Assembly (NCBI RefSeq): GCF_000226115.1
Contig: NC_016458.1
Location: 8,909,501 to 8,973,500, forward strand
Direction of reading: 5' to 3'
DNA length: 64,000 nucleotides
Origin: Thermothielavioides terrestris NRRL 8126
Taxonomy: Eukaryota > Ascomycota > Sordariomycetes > Sordariales > Chaetomiaceae
This document shows positions 51,058 to 61,122 of the stretch, piece by piece; positions within the stretch are counted from its first letter, which is position 1; every line of letters begins with the position of its first letter. The translations under genes were made by a program, and so were the position numbers. The notes under the pieces were generated by a model, which worked only from the letters and a program-made list of their open reading frames with translations, searched no databases and was not told where the DNA came from.

Positions 51058-52682
51058 TTAAATGACCAAATCCTTTACGAAACAAACGGCGCTCCCATTG
51101 CCTGGCCGACTAACCACCACAGCGGCCTCCTTCTGGTCCTCAGTAAGGTTGAGCTTGCTGTAGTACTCTCTATCCCACGCATCTCGCACCTCTGCAACTT
51201 TGTCCGCCGGCACGAGATGCACGCTGCACCCACCCCAGCCGGCACCGGTCAGACGGCTGCCGTAGCTGCCCGCCTTCCGCGCGATAGCACAGAGAGTATC
51301 AATCTCCTCGCAGCTGCACTCGTACACGTCGCGGCAGGACGTTTGAGTTTCGTTGAGGAGCGCACCCAGCTGACTGTTATACGAAGCGGTGTCGTCTCCA
51401 GACGGGCCGGTCTCGAGCAGGGCCATGAACTTCAGGACCCGGAGTGCCTCGGAGAAGACGTGCAGCGCACGCTGGCGCAGCTTGAAGCGCTCGGCGCGGA
51501 CAGGAAACCGGGACGTGAACCTGGCGTTGAGCTCGTCCACCGAGATGTTGAGCACGCTGGCGATCTCTTCTCGCGTGTAACCCTCAACTTGGGTTAGGGT
51601 CTGCTTGGTGAGGGTAATCAGCTCGTCGAGCTGGTCGGGCACGGGCTTGCTCGAGGTGGCACCGGCGCCGTGTTCCCGGAGGGCGAAGTACGTTTCATGG
51701 AAGCCATGGAGACTGATACCCAGCGGTGCAGCATCAGGAGGAAGCTGGGTGCCAGGGGGGTTAAGCACTGCGTTGAGGTAGGCAGCGGCCAGGCTGCACT
51801 CGACCACGCGCAAGTTGTAATGGATCGGGCCCGTGACGAACTTGTCTGAAGTGACGAAAGACTGGGCCACAAGGAAGGTCAACTCCGGGTTGGTCTTGGG
51901 GAAGTAGACAGGCCGAGCCTTGAGGGAAGGCGCGAACGAAACGAAGAGCGCGGAGCCGCGCTCGGAGAAGACCGAAGCAGACTGATCCATCCTGGCGTCA
52001 CAAGTCAGCTGCTGAATCCAGACGGAGGGTGAGGATGCCGAAATGCCTACCCCCCTGAGTTCACACCCACAGCGCGCTCGCTCACGATAGCCAGCTCGGT
52101 TAACTCGGTCTTGTTAACGGTGTGTTCGCCATTCGCAACCATGATTGCCAATGCGCTGGCGCTGACGAACGCCGCGCTCGAGCTTAAACCGCCACCAGCA
52201 GGAACAGTGCCGTCCATCAGGATCTTCATGCTACTGGGTTTGAAGTCTGCCCCGCGCTTCCTGCGCAAGTGCTCGAGAGCGCCTCGCAGGCCAGACTTGA
52301 AGTAGTTGGTCCACTCATGCACAGTGGCATCGATGTCCACAGTCTCGTAGGGAATATCGAACTCGCGCGAGGGGAATTTGGAGTCTTGCACGTTGGCGAT
52401 CTGTACCTTAAATGTTCCAGGCGTGGTCGGGGTGAGGGCAGTGGAGACCACGAGCAGCGCATCGGCGGTGATGGCCATAGGGAGTACCGAGTACAGTGAG
52501 TAGTCGATGTGTTCGCCAATGATATTGACCCGACCCGGGGATCGTGAGATGAACTCGGCCGGATGCCCGTAAACCTCCTCAAACTTGGCCAGAAGGTTGT
52601 TCCATCGCTTGGCCTGCGTCGGCAACGCATCCGGGGTGTAAATGTCGCTCAAAGAGCGAGCAATAGGGACAGAACCGGCCAT
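51058..52682 (-). CDS. GAL1: Galactokinase (two exons)
   Basis: Phosphorylates galactose to galactose-1-phosphate with ATP, the entry step of the Leloir pathway, in the cytosol. Exon 1 is 52682-52051, a 59-bp intron (GTAGGC...CCAG) is 52050-51992, and exon 2 is 51991-51058, giving 521 residues, normal for fungal galactokinases. All three GHMP-kinase motifs are present: GRVNIIGEHIDY at residues 50-61 (galactokinase signature), PAGGGLSSSAAF at 161-172 (nucleotide binding) and LTGAGWGG at 458-465. The intron splits the GG before MDQ, and Asp213 there is the expected catalytic base. The frame stays open 16 codons upstream but only to a GTG, so the ATG at 52682 is taken as the start. The gene is intact and unmutated although its stop lies only about 320 bp from the RIP block. 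Confidence 0.96.
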
Positions 52683-53142
52683 GTCGGAAGAGGGGACGCC
52701 TGTGCCGAGCACGGCGTGTGAGGTAGCCACCTAGAATGGTGGCTGGAAGCTTTGGGGATAGGAGCAGCCCTTGGCGGGAGCTAACGCGAGTTGATAGGCT
52801 GGACGTGGATTCGCGCAAGCTTGCGAGTTTGTTGCACTGCGCACAATTGAGGAACTGTGGTTTGAAGTGTGCACAATATGGGAAAAATAAGGTTTCCGCT
52901 GTTGGATTTGGAGGCAACATGTGATGAACTTAAGTCTGAAGTTGAGCACGTGAATTGGAGGGGAAATCGCTTAGCCTTATATGAAGGTAGCTAGCTGTGG
53001 CTCCGTCTGCCACAGCGCTAAGGCCATGCATATATCTTGTTTAACAATATTAAGTTACTGAATTCCTGGAAAGCTTGGCTTTTTGTGTAAAGAAGAGGAG
53101 AGACCTTGTGCAAAAAGAAACAAAAAAAACTCAAGCGCTTTA
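52683..53142. other. Intergenic region, galactokinase promoter and leader
   Basis: No gene seen. Reading toward galactokinase (minus strand), the stretch holds a CCAAT/CACGTG pair about 265-275 bp before the ATG, a TATA-like TATAAGG at about 52977-52983, and pyrimidine-rich leader sequence. Frames of 60-110 codons here overlap each other and resemble nothing known. Confidence 0.6.
52947..52958 (-). promoter_or_regulatory. CACGTG E-box next to a CCAAT box
   Basis: CACGTG at 52947-52952 lies 1 bp from ATTGG (CCAAT on the minus strand) at 52954-52958, upstream of galactokinase. CACGTG is bound by bHLH factors and CCAAT by the HAP complex in fungi. The pairing is visible in the sequence; its use here is inference. 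Confidence 0.4.
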
Positions 53143-53242
53143 CGACCAAACTGGGACTCGAACCCAGAACCTTTACCAACCAGCGAAGGCAACCTGCAGT
53201 GCAGTACCGGAAAGTAACGCGCTACCATTGCGCCATTCGGCC
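53143..53242 (-). tRNA. tRNA-Arg(CCG) with a 28-nt intron
   Basis: On the minus strand the cloverleaf folds fully: acceptor GGCCGAA with TTTGGTC (two G-U pairs), D stem GCGC/GCGC, anticodon stem TTACT/GGTAA, T arm CTGGG-TTCGAGT-CCCAG. The anticodon loop gives CCG at 53210-53208, reading CGG (Arg). The intron, 53206-53179, starts one base after the anticodon, the standard nuclear position. The spliced tRNA is 72 nt before CCA addition. The identity rests on my placement of the intron. Confidence 0.88.
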
Positions 53243-53607
53243 CTTGTGTAATACAACGTGAGCTTTAAGATATCATAAGAGCGGTATAACGTCTGCCCAG
53301 TCCTTACCGGAATCTCCAGAGATTTCGTTGGTTCACATCAAGAAGAAGTACTCAATTCAGTAATGAAACTAAACGCGCTGTGCACGAAAGAGAACTGAGG
53401 CTCTGTGGCGCAGTGCATGTGTGTGTGTTGGTAGCCCAGTTGTGCTTGAACAGCGATAGCCATGGCGTCTCCGCCTCCCCAGGGGCAAATCATTGTCAAG
53501 GGTTCCCAAGTCCTCGCCGTTGTTGGTCGGCAAAAAAAGAAAAAAAAAGAAAAAAAAAATGACGGAGTCACTGGGAAATGAAACGCTCCCGCCAGCACCA
53601 GGTTGTG
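53243..53607. other. Intergenic region between the tRNA and the dioxygenase
   Basis: No gene recognised. It contains an A-rich run (about 53532-53560, A8-A9 blocks separated by G) just beyond the dioxygenase stop, which on the minus strand is a T-rich tract typical of fungal 3' ends. Short frames on both strands overlap this tract and are not convincing. Confidence 0.55.
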
Positions 53608-54865
53608 TCAAGCCTTGTTCAAGGCGGCTCTCCGCGAGGTGCTGTTAGGGTCCAGGTACGGCTTCTCGCCAAGCCCAACAACGCGGTTTCCGAACCGCTC
53701 ACCGTAGCTGCCGTCAAGGTAGTCAAAGGTTGCTGTGTGGAACACGGATCGGTTGTCCCAGATGGCTGCGCCTGGTTAGCGCCGGACAGGTAAGCAGGCA
53801 TATTCGAGAGCGAGCAGTCACCCACCAATGTCGTTCGCGTTCTTCCACTTGAACCTAACTTGCAGATCGTGGTTCTTGTAGACCAGGTCCAGGAACCAGC
53901 TCAGCAGATGGGAGCTCTCCTCCTCGGTCAACCCGTTGATGTGCTTGACATGTCCGCCCACCGGGAAGATGCTCTTCCAGCCCGTGACCGGGTTCGTACG
54001 GACGACCGGGTGGATGGCTTTGAGCTCGGCGCCCACGTTCTCGGGCGCTCCCCGCGGCTTGTCGTAGAGATTGAAGCCCAAGTTATCTGCTACCTTCTGG
54101 AAGCCCGGCTGCTCAAACGTGGCCGTGAGTGTCTCGAGAAATTTCTGGTACGGCTCGCTGATCCGGTCGTAGATTTCGTAGCCCGACGCCCACAGGGTAT
54201 CTATGGTGCCTCCTTGTGAGCGGCGGATATCTTCGCTGCGGCAAAAGCTGAGGGACCCTCACCTCCTCCCGTGGTGGGGAGCTGGACCAGGCGGAGAGAC
54301 GTGTAGTCTGCCGGCACGGGCTCGAAGGCAATGTCACTGTGCCACTGGGCGCTGCGTTGGTTCTTGACGCTGAGCGTGTCGGGGACCTTCTTGGAGTAGA
54401 ACTGCTTGTTCTGCACGGAGCTGATAGTGCTGATCTCGAGATCATTACCACCCAGCTCTCTCTCCGAGTTGAGGATCGGATGGATATGGAGCCCCGAGGT
54501 GGCAGGCCGCCCCGTGAGCTCTCCAAGCCGCAGAATCAGCTTCTTCTGGAGCTCATTGGTAAGGTCATCCTGGGCACGGAAAAACACGACTCCGCGCTGA
54601 GAGACTGCTCTTGTCAGCAAGGTGCGCTTGCCGTTTGCTCAATATCCGACATGGACTCACTGGTGATGGCGAGGTCCCTGAGGAGCTCGTCCGAGTTGGG
54701 TGCATTGAGCCACTCAACAAGCTTGGCGGTGGGAAACTCTCGGCCGATAACAGGGGTAACATCAAAGGACTCGTACGAGTCCAGCGCTCCTGAAAGCTGG
54801 AGAGGCTCGCGGACTGGCCCTTTGCCTCTCACAGGCACATCGGGCTCGACTGCTGAAGGGGCCAT
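53608..54865 (-). CDS. TauD/TfdA-type alpha-ketoglutarate-dependent dioxygenase (sulfonate/taurine type)
   Basis: An Fe(II)/2-oxoglutarate dioxygenase of the fungal taurine/sulfonate group, whose yeast relative Jlp1 releases sulfite from sulfonates. Four exons: 54865-54661, 54604-54263, 54212-53826 and 53771-53608, with introns of 56, 50 and 54 bp (donors GTGAGT, GTGAGG, GTGGGT). The product is 365 residues, the usual length. The iron ligands are visible as WHSD (His157, Asp159) and the distal His323 in SVFHTATFDY; Arg337 in GERFGNR is the likely 2-oxoglutarate contact. Other family blocks are RGVVFFRAQ, DTLWASGYE and HPVVRTNPVTGWK. Intron 2 ends in a tandem AAG-GAG acceptor that could add or remove one Gly. 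The gene diverges from the MFS transporter downstream in plus coordinates. The substrate is inferred from family, not proven. Confidence 0.93.
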
Positions 54866-56539
54866 TGTGACGGTGCACAGCGTTTGGTTGAAGATAGGAC
54901 TACCCGGGAGTCTTGCTGTTTCAATGTGATTGAGGCTGGTTGGAATGTGATGGGTTTGTAAACCTCTGGGTGTTCAGATTACTTTATACAATACCTGAGC
55001 CCAACAGGCCCGCGTTGCCCACAGTCACGAGTGACGAGATGGTTTCGCATCATCCCCAGCATCAGTCCTGCCGTGCGATAGCAAACCCCCGCGTTCCCCT
55101 CTTCGACTTACATAGGCAGGCTGTATTATTGCGTTTAGTGTGGAGCGGATATCGCCCGGTTATCGAATAGGCGTTGGTGACGGTGATGACGAGCTCTTGG
55201 TGGTGTATTCCGCAACTCCCTCTCGAGGAGAGTGGGATGGGCCGGTCGGTGGAAGCGGTCCGTTTTCGACCGAACAGAGCATCGGCAGAGCGAGAGGAGC
55301 GCCTTATCCAGCCAGTACCGCATTCGCGAAGGGACGAAAGCGGGGTAGAAGGACGTCGACGGCGAGCTTGCGTGGAGGGTGGCCTTCGGGGAAGACATCG
55401 GGAACGGCCAGCACGTGCGTATACCCCGGCCCAACCCATTCCCCAAAGGCCGTGCCCTCCGGGCGGGACACTTACTCTGCCGGCGCTCGGTTTCGCTTCG
55501 AGCCGTTTGTAACAGTCCCGGTGATAGCGGAGATAATGCGTGTCCGTGGGGGGACGAGAACGGACTTCCATATGGGCATGGCGGTTGGACAACCCCCATC
55601 TCCTTACCCCGATGCCGGGATCAACTTGCCGCGCCGAGAAAAGGAAGTGACCAGTGGCAGGACCCGCAAAGCTGGGCATGCCATCGCGCCCTTGCACCCA
55701 CGAGGGTCGCGTCAGTTGCTGCACTGAGCACGTCTCATCACGTCATTGCTTCCCCTTTATGGGGTGCTTGGCGCTAAGTCTCAACGCGGGTGCTGACCAC
55801 CGCGCTCGACAACAGGTTCATCCGCAAGCGACCCGCCAACGCGAAAGTATTCCGTAGTGAATGCCAGCGTCCCTGTGCCGTCGTCAAACACATTGGTGCC
55901 GTGGGGGTGTGGCGCCTTGCAATCTTGGGTTCGTTACGATGCTGCCCTTCCAGCACCCCAAAACAACATAGCTGCTCTATGTCACAGCGTGCTCGATCAG
56001 GTTGCCGTCTCAGAAGCATGCATGGCGGAAACTTGAGGTGTGCAAGGGTCAATGTTGACCAAGTCCTCATGCGCAGGCGAGGGCTAAGGAAGGGGAGCAC
56101 CGCTTTTGCGCTGCGAGACCGGAGTTATACGGTGAGCCCTCATCTTCACATTTCACCTGACCGCAGACCGGGAGCAGAAACGACTGCCTGGTATTCGTCC
56201 AAAGTCGTTACAGCTCGCGGCTGGTGTGAGGCTGAATACCGAGACCCGGTTTCCAGCAATGCCCTGCATGCTCGGATATCCTGTAAGTTGTCCTCGACTT
56301 GGCGCAGAATGTCAGGTACATGCACCTGACGTGATTATGCAGACGGCGTACGCAATGGCCCGTATCTCACTCGGGCTCAGATAAGGCCAGTTCGGTCTGT
56401 CTCGCCCAGATGCTGCCCGGGAGCGGTATGAAAAGCTGGCACCGGCCGGTCTTCCGTCGTCCTCCGCGACTGGGTGCACACCACACACTGGCTTGATGAC
56501 AGACTAGATTTCATCTTCCAGCAACAGCGCCCTACCACC
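54866..56539. other. 1.7-kb divergent intergenic region
   Basis: Between the dioxygenase start (minus) and the transporter start (plus). Long overlapping frames exist on both strands at about 55062-55727, up to 220 codons, but they cover each other in several frames, show no motif, and are what GC-rich DNA gives by chance. I see no RNA gene. The stretch presumably holds the promoters of both genes. A small gene or a lncRNA cannot be excluded. Confidence 0.55.
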
Positions 56540-58931
56540 ATGGCAACCGTCCTCGTCCGGAATAAAATCGTCAAGGCGGAGAGGGACCCGGATGGCGAAC
56601 TGGGCCCGGAGACCTCAACCACGTCGGTGAACACAATTCCACCACTCGGAGAAGCCATCCGAGCGAAAAGATTTTGGTTTCAAAGAGCAGTGTTATACGA
56701 CCGTGACGCCATCGCCACCCAGGCAAGCTTTCCCCCAAGCCTCCCGGAATCACCAGGTCCACAGACGGGCTAACATGGTTACAGCCCAGCGTGTTCGATG
56801 ACCCAGAAACGGCAAAGGAGTATCAGCCGCCCCCGCAGTGGTGAGTACTACGCGGGGCTAGCCGCACCCAGAGCCGGAGAGATCTGATGGTTGTTCTGTT
56901 GTCAGGGAGAACACCCATCGCTTCGACCCCCTGGAGCGATGGACCTGGCGCGAAGAGCATCGGCTGGTGCGCAAAATCGACATCCGCATACTTGTGTGGG
57001 CTTGTATCATGTTCATGGCTCTCGAGCTCGACCGCGCAAACATCAGCCAAGCCCTCACGGACAACTTCCTCCCAGACCTCGGTCTAACCACCGACGGTGA
57101 GTTGTCCGCGCACCCGGACGGTGTGTAGGCTCGGGATACTGACGGCTTCCTCAGACTACAACCTGGGGAACACCGTCTCCAAACTGGCCTTTCTCTGTGC
57201 CGAGTTGCCGTCTCAACTTGTCTCCAAGTGGATGGGTCCCGACCGCTGGATACCGACACAGATGGTTCTCTGGAGCCTTGTCGCGAGCAGCCAGTTCTGG
57301 CTGACCGGACGCACGTCGTTTCTCGTCTGCCGCGCCTTGCTCGGTGTTCTGCAAGGGGGGTTCATCCCCGATGTAAGCCATCACCACCGAGATGGAGAGA
57401 TTTGCCCCATGAAAGTGGCTATCGGCTGACTCGGCCGGCAGGTGGTGCTGTACCTCTCCTACTTTTACAAACACCACGAGCTATCGTTGCGCCTTGCCTT
57501 TTTCTGGACGGCCATGAGCTTCGCTGACATCGGCTCCTCCCTCCTTGCCTACGGAATTTTGCACATGCGGGGTGTACAGGGGCAGTCTGGTTGGAGGTGG
57601 CTGTTCTTGATCGAGGTACGCACCGTTCCTTCCTCAAGTCCCCATCGAATCTGCCCCTGACGACCTAACCAGGGCCTTCTAACACTTGTTGTTGGTCTTT
57701 TTGCCTTCCTCCTGATGCCGGCCGGACCGTGCCAAACCGCGAGCTGGTTCAGGGGTAAGAACGGGTGGTTTACAGAGCGGTAGGTCCCCGCCCCCAACCC
57801 CCGCTGAACGCTGAGGGGTCTTTGCTCGCACTACTCGAATGGGTTGGACTGATCGAAATCGCATGCGCGTTGCCAGTGAGGAGAAGATCATGGTGAACCG
57901 GGTCTTGCGAGACGATCCGAGCAAAAGCGACATGCATAATCGCCAACCGATCACCCCCAAGCTCCTCTGGCAAAGCCTCAAAGACTATGATCTCTGGTGA
58001 GTAGCAGCCGAAAGACGCCCGAGAACGCACTCTGATCATGGATATCCACTGATCTGCCCCCGCCCAGGCCGCTGTATATCCTAGGGCTCACATTCCAAAT
58101 TCCGATGATTCCCCCGCAGCAGTATCTCACACTCTCCCTCCGGGGATTGGGCTTCGATACGTTCCAGACAAATTTGCTGGCCATGCCCTACACCGTTATT
58201 CACGGTAAGTCTGAGACCACGCTGACCGATGCTTTGGCGAGAGCTGGAGGTCTGACACAAGCTAGTAATAACGATGCTCGGCCTAACCTACGTCTCTGAG
58301 GTCCTCGGGGAGTTGTCCCTTGTGGCCGGGTTCGGGCAGATATGGGCACTTCCCTTTCTGATATACCTCAATGCAGTTGACACGTCCAAGGTGAACCGAT
58401 GGGTGATATATGCTGTCACCACCCTGCTACTCAGCTATCCCAATGGTAAGTCTGGCCACCAACCTATGAGTCCCCATCGGAGTACACCATAGAGCAGAGC
58501 GGGCAGCTGGCTGACTCCGGTGGTAGCGCATCCAATCCAAGTTGCCTGGAACTCCCGAAACTCCAATACTGTCCGATCCCGCACCGTGTCTGCCGCCAGT
58601 TACAACATGTTTGTCCAGGCGAGCGCCATCATCGCCTCCAACATCTATACTTCCGGTAAGTTTTCGACGGCAGGAGGGGGGGGCTCTGACCCAGGTGGGC
58701 GCTGACCACGTGCAAGATGACGCACCGCTGTACCGACGCGGAAATCGAGAACTCCTGGGGATTCTCTGCATGAACATTGTCCTGTACGGCCTCGTGAAGG
58801 CATACTATGTGTTCCGGAATAAGCAGAGGGACAGGAAATGGAACGCCATGAGCCCCGAAGAGCGGCTGCATTACCTGGCCACGACAAAGGACCAAGGAAA
58901 TAAGAGGCTGGACTTCAGATTCCAACACTAG
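56540..58931 (+). CDS. MFS transporter, Dal5 (allantoate permease) family, 11 exons
   Basis: A plasma-membrane anion:proton symporter of the fungal Dal5/vitamin/sulfonate family. Exons: 56540-56722, 56785-56840, 56906-57096, 57155-57372, 57442-57615, 57673-57779, 57877-57996, 58068-58204, 58266-58445, 58527-58655, 58717-58931; all junctions keep frame and give 569 residues. The family N-terminus ([37 protein letters not shown]) leads into TM1 ([19 protein letters not shown]). Further family blocks are [48 protein letters not shown] and [19 protein letters not shown]. Intron 1 starts with GC (CAG|GCAAGC), the others with GT; sizes are 57-97 bp. It is divergent from a TauD-type dioxygenase, so a sulfonate or similar anion is a reasonable substrate guess. 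Confidence 0.93.
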
Positions 58932-59700
58932 ACGAGCCGGAGGCCTCGAGGGTCGGGGCAGAGGATCTTGGGAGAGGGGATTCGCGGCACCATGCATATT
59001 GTTGTATTGGCGGGACAGGGCGCGGTGAGGCTTGCCTCCGGGTGGTGCGTGGTCGAAGGGGGGAAACCGGGAGAGGCACATGGCCAACAGGAGGTACCTG
59101 AGGGCTGAGCTAAGGCAAGCAAAGTACCCTACCTCATCTATTCGGATGGGGAATCAAGAAGCTGCGCCGACCAGATTCGCCAATTTTTGGTTGTGCTCAA
59201 CAATAGATGACTTGTAAAGTTATATCGTGGGGTAGCCCGGCGGGATTCCACTGGTTGGAGAGGACGCAGGGCAGAGAGAGATGGTTGTGATTGGGGCAAA
59301 TGGAACCGAGTACCGTCGGTACCTCTGTACCAGGTATGCATGTGGTTGTTTCTGTTTTGGAAAATGGAAATCGTTTCAAGGGGCCTTGTTTCCCCGTCCT
59401 CTCCCAATTGAGTTGCGCTTTCTGTTCCAACAACATGGAACGCACGTTGTCTTTTGACAACGACCCAGGACCAGGTGATACCGAGCGCACGTGATCATTC
59501 CTGTGGACTCGTGGTGAGGAGTACGTGGAGTACGGATACTGTATTGTAACCTAACGGTACCTGGCGTACTCGTATTCCGGCGTACATGTATTCCGTACTG
59601 CGGTACCTTACCTGAGCTACCCCTCCACGTGGGGCAGGGCGAGGCTCCAAATGAAGAGCTCACCTGATGAAAGAGCTCCAAGCTCGTCTTTTAACCTTCC
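58932..59700. other. Intergenic region after the transporter
   Basis: No gene seen. Near 59520-59625 several short words around GTAC recur (gagtacgg, gcgtactcg, ccgtactgcggtac), forming small inverted repeats. A CACGTG-like GCACGTGATC lies at about 59488-59497. The foldback element begins at 59701. Confidence 0.5.
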
Positions 59701-59874
59701 TACGGAGGCTCCGAGCTCGGACTCTTCGAAAACCCAAACCACCTCGACGTTTTTGCCTTTACCTAACCCGCTCACCTAGCTGCCCCACTATTGCCAAGAA
59801 AAATTTTCAAGGCCCTACAGAAAATAAACCTTCCTTACCTTCTTCGCCAATTACACTGCTCCACAGTGGTTGGG

Positions 59875-60170
59875 TCGACCGCAGTGCAGTAGTTGGGTCG
59901 ACCGCAGTGCAATGGTCGGGTCGAGGGTAGTGCAGTAGTCGGGTCGACCGCAGTGCAATGGTCGGGTCGAGGGTAGTGCAATAGTCGGGTCGACCGCAGT
60001 GCAGTGGTCGGGTCGACCGTAGTGCAATGGTCGGGTCGACCGCAGTGCAGTGGTCGAGTCGACCGCAGTGCAATGGTCGGGTCGATCGCGGTACAGTGGT
60101 CGAGTTGAGGGAAGTACAGTGATTGAACTGACTGCAGTGCAGCGGTCGGGTCGAGGGCAGTGCAGTGGTT
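59875..60170 (+). repeat. 23-bp minisatellite array, left arm
   Basis: About 13 tandem copies of a 23-bp unit, each beginning with TCGA and containing GCAGTGCA; starts at 59875 and 59898 fix the period. Two unit types, with TCGACC or TCGAGG at the start, alternate irregularly. The last three or four copies are more diverged. Confidence 0.85.
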
Positions 60171-60180
60171 GAGCTTGCCT

Positions 60181-60360
60181 GTGGCTTGCATGCCTGTGGC
60201 TTGCGTGCCTATGGCTTGCGTGCCTGTGGCTTGCGTGTCTGTGGCTTGCGTGCCTGTGGCTTGCGTGCCTGTGGCTTGCGTGCCTGTGGCTTGCGTGCCT
60301 GTGGCTTGCGTGCCTGTGGCTTGCGTGCCTGTGGCTTGCATGACTGTGGCTTGCGTGCCA
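60181..60360 (+). repeat. 15-bp tandem array, 12 copies
   Basis: GTGGCTTGCGTGCCT is repeated exactly four times per 60 bases, 12 units in all, with few substitutions. Because 15 is a multiple of three, long frames run through it on both strands and would encode five-residue repeats; these are by-products of the array. One reverse-complement copy follows at about 60361-60381, marking the axis of the palindrome. Confidence 0.92.
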
Positions 60361-60388
60361 CAGCCACAGGTACGCAAGCCATCGGCAA

Positions 60389-60560
60389 ACCCGACTACTG
60401 CACTGCGGTCGACCCGACCACTGCACTACCCTCGACCCGACCACTGCACTGCGGTCGACCCGACCACTGCACTGCGGTCGACCCGACCACTGCACTGCGG
60501 TCGACCCGACCACTGCACTGTGGTCAATTCAGTCACTGCATTGCCCTCGAACCAACCACT
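60389..60560 (-). repeat. 23-bp minisatellite array, right arm (inverted)
   Basis: About seven copies of the same 23-bp unit as the left arm but in reverse complement, with GCACTGCGGTCGACCCGACC as the recurring core. It is shorter than the left arm, so the two arms have gained or lost units independently. Confidence 0.85.
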
Positions 60561-60870
60561 GTACGGAAGTATTGTGCCCACTATGGAGTCGGTAAGGTAC
60601 CTGGAAGGTAGGGAAGGCTTGTTTTCTGTACAGGTTAGAAAAAATTTTAAGAGGGGGCGGGGCAGGTGGGTAGGCGGGGTAGGTAAAGGCGAGAAAGTCG
60701 GTTGTGGTTTGAGTTTTCGAAGAGTCTGAGCTCGGAGCCTCCGTATTCCTCCATCAGGAGGGCCCCTGCAAGCAGCCAACGTACCTTGCCTGATGCTGGC
60801 CCTTCCTGTCAGAGCGCGACACTGGTTTCACCCCTTTGGTTCTGGCACTCCTCAGCGGTTTTGATCCCAC

Positions 60871-61122
60871 ATGAATAAGCGCGTTGCAGGCCCGGCGACG
60901 AGGCTAAGCACGTTTGCACGCAAACCCCACCTGCCTGCGCATCTTGCTGCCGCTGCCGGCTCTTCTTGTCCGCTTTTCTCTTCAATTTACCCGAGTGCCG
61001 TGCGCATTCCCCCCTGGACCAGTGTCTCGCCGTTGTCAACCTCATTCAGCCGCCACATAAGGGACGCTTCACCATCCAGCATCTATCAACATAGGGTAGC
61101 AGCAGCGCTGAACACGCGGACA
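60871..61122 (+). other. Open 5' extension in frame with ribose-5-phosphate isomerase
   Basis: An ATG at 60871 opens a frame that runs 84 codons without stop into the isomerase. The extension is rich in Ser, Arg and Ala and almost free of acidic residues, as in mitochondrial presequences. However, the ATG has C at -3 (poor context), while the ATG at 61123 has A at -3 and G at +4, and the stretch is pyrimidine-rich like a fungal 5' UTR. It is either leader or an alternative N-terminus. Confidence 0.45.

Larger units (their letters stand above)
59701..60745. mobile_element. Foldback (long inverted repeat) element with internal minisatellites
   Basis: The left end (tacggaggctccgagctc, then an actcttcgaaaac block) reappears in reverse complement at the right end, 60709-60745. 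The inverted match extends inward about 160-190 bp with gaps and substitutions, followed by 23-bp repeats on the left and their reverse complement on the right, around a 15-bp tandem array. The whole unit is thus close to a 1-kb imperfect palindrome. A 4-bp direct repeat TTCC flanks it (59697-59700 and 60746-60749), which may be a target-site duplication but is short. No transposase is encoded. It sits about 0.13 kb before the open frame of the ribose-5-phosphate isomerase. Confidence 0.7.

Noticed and set aside
51217..51597. 126-codon frame antisense to galactokinase
   Set aside because: Shadow of a well-supported coding exon on the opposite strand.
52579..52920. Upstream frame with ATG at 52920 as a first exon or extension of galactokinase
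   Set aside because: It is in another frame, has no family similarity, and no splice pair joins it; fungal galactokinases start at the MAGSVP-type Met near 52682.
55062..55727. Overlapping frames of 154-220 codons on both strands between the dioxygenase and the transporter
   Set aside because: Several frames on both strands are open at once, as in GC-rich non-coding DNA, and none shows a recognisable domain.
59875..60560. CRISPR-like array
   Set aside because: Repeats are directly tandem with no unique spacers and the genome is fungal.
59835..60729. Long frames encoding THASHR/CGLRA-like five-residue repeats
   Set aside because: They are produced by a 15-bp array (a multiple of three) and 23-bp repeats; they occur on both strands and have no unique sequence to support a protein.
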